From Pseudemcibacter sp038106445 (GTDB taxonomy: Bacteria; Pseudomonadota; Alphaproteobacteria; Sphingomonadales; Emcibacteraceae): DNA of 64,000 nt. Below the pieces are notes generated by a model. The model had not been told where the DNA came from, ran no database searches, and worked only from the letters and a program-made list of their open reading frames with translations. How positions within the stretch are numbered: the stretch's first letter is position 1; each line of letters opens with the position of its first letter. A program made the translations under genes and the position numbers. The stretch covers positions 1 to 64,000 of the forward strand of contig JAYODU010000006.1 of NCBI GenBank assembly GCA_038106445.1, read 5' to 3'. Shown here piece after piece: positions 61,338 through 64,000 of this stretch.

Positions 61338-61940
61338 ATGCTTATTGTTCACGATAATACGGGATCCTGAAATGCCTATAAAGTAAGACTGATTTTGTCA
61401 TTACTGGATATCGATTTTAAAACCATTCAATATAATGTGGTAAAGGGTGAAACCCGTACGAAAGAGTACCTTGCCAATATCAACAAAAACGGACGTATCC
61501 CTGTTCTACAATTTGAAGATGGGCGATGTCTTGCTGAATCAAATGCAATTCTTTTCTATATGGCACAGGACACAAAATATTTCCCGACAGATAAATGGGA
61601 ACAGGCAAAAGTTATGGAATGGCTCTTTTTTGAGCAATATTCCCACGAACCATTTGTTGCCGTTGCAAAATTTATATTAACCATGCTTCCGGAAGATACG
61701 CCCAGACGTGCAGAAATTCCAACCCTGCATGAGAAAGGGTACGCTGCGCTGCAAATTATGGAAGATTGCCTTTCAGAGAATGATTATTTGGTAGGCCGCG
61801 GCATAACGATCGCCGATATCGCGCTATATGCGTACACCCATAAAGCACATATGGGTGATTTTGATATGTCCCGTTTTCCCGCAATTAATGAATGGTGCGG
61901 GCGCATAGAAGCAGAACCCAACTACATCAAGATGTTTTAA
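61338..61940 (+). CDS. Glutathione S-transferase with an in-frame TGA at codon 11
   Basis: From ATG 61338 the frame reads MLIVHDNTGS, then TGA (61368-61370), then NAYKVRLILSLLDIDFKTIQYN and a complete GST: NGRIPVLQFEDGRCLAESNAILFYMA (GSH site) and a helical C-terminal domain with the N-capping segment GRGITIADIALYAY. In relatives the stop position is Gly in an S-G-N-x-Y-K-V-R motif, so a single G to T change in GGA would explain the TGA. Translation might otherwise begin at TTG 61395, which loses strand 1 and part of the glutathione site. Nearby genes use TGA as a normal stop. Confidence 0.75.
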
Positions 61941-61941
61941 A

Positions 61942-62340
61942 ATGAAAAACGAAATCCACAAAGCAAGCTGCCTTTGCGATGATATTGCAATTGAAGCAAA
62001 AGGTAGCCCCAATTATGCCGAATATTGCCACTGTATCATGTGTCAGAAATCTTCAGGTTCAAGTTTTATGGTATGGGTCGTATTTGATAAGGAAAATGTG
62101 CGCGTTACCAGGGGAACAATTACGAAATACCAATCAAGCAAAAATTTGCAGCGCGGATTTTGCAAAAAATGTGGCTCAAACGTCTCTATCCACACAGACA
62201 AGTGTTTCGATATTCCGATAGGTGCGCTGGAAAAACCGAATGATATTAAAATAACGCGGCATATCTGGACCCACAGAGCACTTGACCATGTATCACTTGA
62301 TGATGACCTGCCGAAATATAACGACGATATACCCGATTAA
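61942..62340 (+). CDS. GFA-family (glutathione-dependent formaldehyde-activating-like) protein
   Basis: 132 residues with the family zinc-binding cysteines: KASCLCDDIAIE, EYCHCIMCQKSSGSSF and RGFCKKCGSNVSI. It lies 1 bp after the GST gene, and both refer to glutathione chemistry. The overlapping 3' end converges with the M16 peptidase gene. Catalysis of S-hydroxymethylglutathione formation is not proven for most members. Confidence 0.85.
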   Translation: MKNEIHKASCLCDDIAIEAKGSPNYAEYCHCIMCQKSSGSSFMVWVVFDKENVRVTRGTITKYQSSKNLQRGFCKKCGSNVSIHTDKCFDIPIGALEKPNDIKITRHIWTHRALDHVSLDDDLPKYNDDIPD

Positions 62341-63593
62341 AATAAAGTAGAAATTTTATCATAGTCGTCGAGCCCTGCCAGAGGACCTATTGCACCAACA
62401 CTGAGCTTACCTTGTCTAAGCAATCTTGCCGCACAAGCTTTAACCGCATTTGCATCAACCTTTTCAATTTCGGCCAGTATTTCATCCCTTGATACGTGTC
62501 GTCCATAGATCATTTGCTGACGGCCTAGCTGTTCCATACGGCTCGTTGTATTTTCCAGAGACATCAGGGTTCCTGCCTTGATCTGGGCCTTACCGCGTTC
62601 GACTTCCTGCTCCGAAACTTTTTCGGTTATTTTGTGAAATTCATCAGCGACAACCGGCAAAAGATCCTTCACCTGAGTTGGCCCCGTACCCGCATGGATA
62701 CCAAATGTTCCGCCATCACCATATGAAACCATAAACGCATAAATGGAATAAACCAGTCCACGTTTTTCCCGAACTTCCTGAAAAAGTCTTGATGACATCC
62801 CGCCGCCAAAAACCATTGCAAGCACTTGGGATGTATAATGGTCCGGATCAGCAAATGATATTCCGTCAAATCCAAGTAAAAGGTTCATTTGTTCCAGATC
62901 CTTATCTGAATAGTTATAACCACCTAAATATGTGGCCGGGATTTTTTCTTTATCCGGATTGGTATCAAGAGTGCCAAACTGGTCTTCAACCATTTTAACA
63001 AAAAGATCATGATGAAGATTACCTGCCGCTACAACCGCCATATTCGCAGACTTATAATGACGAGACATATAAACGGACAGATCAGAACGGCTATAGCTGT
63101 TCACAAGATCAACTGATCCCAGAATTGGCCGTCCCATCGGTTGATCAGGATAAGCGGCATCCTGCATCAAATCAAAGACGATATCGTCGGGCGTGTCTTC
63201 GGCTTGTCCGATTTCCTGAATGATGACACCGCGTTCCCTATCAAGTTCTTCCTGCTCAAAAGTGGAATGCTGCAAAATATCTGCAAGAACATCAACGCCA
63301 AGTGCCAGATCTTCCTTTAGCAAACGCGCATAATATGTCGTATGCTCCCGGGACGTATACGCATTCAGGTAACCCCCGACATCTTCGATTTCTTCAGCAA
63401 TATCAAGGGCTGTCCTTCTTTTGGTTCCCTTAAATGCCATGTGTTCAAGCATATGGGAAAGACCATTTTCATTTCTTTGCTCACTACGGCTACCAACATC
63501 AACCCATGCACCAACAGTGACCGTTTCCACATTGGGTATCCGGTCGGTAACAACGCGCAAACCATTTGCGAGCGTAGTGATTTCGACACTCAT
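62337..63593 (-). CDS. M16 family zinc peptidase
   Basis: 418 residues, the short mitochondrial-processing-peptidase-like type. The inverted zinc motif HMLEHMAFKGT (HxxEH) lies near residue 50, with a downstream Glu. The partner-like C-terminal half has ALVYSIYAF-type segments and GIHAGTGPTQ. It probably degrades or processes small proteins in the cytoplasm or periplasm. It overlaps thrC by four bases (ATGA), a common alphaproteobacterial pair. Confidence 0.9.
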   Translation of the reverse strand: MSVEITTLANGLRVVTDRIPNVETVTVGAWVDVGSRSEQRNENGLSHMLEHMAFKGTKRRTALDIAEEIEDVGGYLNAYTSREHTTYYARLLKEDLALGVDVLADILQHSTFEQEELDRERGVIIQEIGQAEDTPDDIVFDLMQDAAYPDQPMGRPILGSVDLVNSYSRSDLSVYMSRHYKSANMAVVAAGNLHHDLFVKMVEDQFGTLDTNPDKEKIPATYLGGYNYSDKDLEQMNLLLGFDGISFADPDHYTSQVLAMVFGGGMSSRLFQEVREKRGLVYSIYAFMVSYGDGGTFGIHAGTGPTQVKDLLPVVADEFHKITEKVSEQEVERGKAQIKAGTLMSLENTTSRMEQLGRQQMIYGRHVSRDEILAEIEKVDANAVKACAARLLRQGKLSVGAIGPLAGLDDYDKISTLF

Positions 63594-64000
63594 ATATTTT
63601 CCAGAATGTAATTTTTAAGCGTGGCAAGATCATTGGCCAGTATGTCAAATTTTTCTTCCCGTTTAAACAGGTCAGCCATGTGGGTTGGTAGCTCAGGATG
63701 CTTGCCCGTTACTTCCTTCACAGCTTCCGGAAACTTGGCCGGATGTGCCGTGCTTAGAGATACCATTGGTATTTCATGATTATGCCAGGTTTTACGCGCG
63801 GCATACACACCAACAGCGGTATGGGGGTCAATCATATGGCCACCTGTTTTAAAAACATCGGCAATTGTATTTTTTGTTTCTTGTTCTGAAACACGCATGG
63901 CAGTGAATGCTTCCTTTGCTTTTGCAAGCTGTTGATCAGAAATTCTAAACACACCGGCCTGCTTAAGATTTTCCATCAGATTGCGAACCTCGCTACTGTT
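63590..64000 (-). CDS. thrC: Threonine synthase, partial (C-terminal part)
   Basis: The reading frame enters from the right edge and gives about 136 C-terminal residues. It includes the segment NSSEVRNLMENLKQAG, DPHTAVGVYAARKTW, and SLSTAHPAKFPEAVKEVTGKHPELP, which is typical of ThrC. The PLP lysine region lies outside the window. It makes threonine from O-phosphohomoserine. Upstream and start codon are beyond the window. Confidence 0.9.
   Translation of the reverse strand, partial: NSSEVRNLMENLKQAGVFRISDQQLAKAKEAFTAMRVSEQETKNTIADVFKTGGHMIDPHTAVGVYAARKTWHNHEIPMVSLSTAHPAKFPEAVKEVTGKHPELPTHMADLFKREEKFDILANDLATLKNYILENI

Noticed and set aside
61368..61370. Selenocysteine at the GST TGA
   Set aside because: Relatives have Gly there and not Cys, and I see no clear stem-loop directly after the codon. 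Mutation or error is simpler.
61334..61370. Alternative genetic code with TGA as a sense codon
   Set aside because: mutY and several other genes in the window end in TGA at the expected place.

Overview
This window looks like part of a low-to-moderate GC alphaproteobacterial chromosome, probably from a marine heterotroph. The evidence is the split F0 operon with separate b and b-prime subunits (atpI-atpB-atpE-atpF'-atpF), the glyQ-glyS-ppdK block, thrC followed by an M16 peptidase, and the predominance of TRAP, CoA-transferase and VOC genes. An order such as Kordiimonadales or Emcibacterales is plausible, but I cannot fix it from sequence alone. A run of ten Ns (59653-59662) shows that this is a draft assembly.

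Bases 1-36.5 kb form an accessory catabolic region with many paired families: two polysaccharide-deacetylase/PuuE-type hydrolases, two isochorismatase-like amidohydrolases, two class III CoA-transferases, two HMG-CoA-lyase-type lyases, two zinc-free MDR reductases, two DUF2269-like membrane proteins and several VOC proteins. It also holds a LeuC/LeuD-type hydratase, a TRAP transporter, two MFS transporters, an FAD-linked oxidase, a Tat-type lipoprotein amine oxidase, a secreted CpcT/CpeT-like protein and several dehydrogenase and small accessory proteins. Read together, the set suggests uptake of a ring compound, opening of cyclic amide or imide rings, removal of ammonia, hydration of an unsaturated diacid, CoA activation and C-C cleavage. 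One concrete hypothesis is catabolism of maleimides or other tetrapyrrole breakdown products. This is inference.

Regulation in this region appears shared. Five intergenic sites match a TGAY-N4-RTCA dyad, which is Crp/Fnr-type geometry. At three of them a good -10 box lies 30-32 bp away, as in class II activated promoters. The region encodes an Fnr-like protein with a C-x2-C-x7-C cluster and a GntR/HutC regulator, and one of the sites lies next to each. The region also shows decay: a LysR gene reduced to its HTH, a twice-frameshifted carboxymuconolactone-decarboxylase remnant and a VOC gene with an internal stop. Several enzymes lack the canonical catalytic residues of their families.

An IS6-family element (36705-37511) with 20-bp inverted repeats and no visible target duplication sits between the accessory region and tRNA-Val(GAC). 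From 37.6 kb onward the content is housekeeping: prfC, ppdK, glyS, glyQ, an S49 peptidase, a tRNA/N6-adenine methyltransferase, a polyprenyl diphosphate synthase, the F0 ATP synthase operon, smc, a DsbA-like lipoprotein, a DUF721 gene, mutY, a GST, a GFA protein, an M16 peptidase and the 3' part of thrC. Two genes here carry lesions: a polysaccharide deacetylase with a one-base slip in an A8 tract, and a GST with an in-frame TGA at codon 11.
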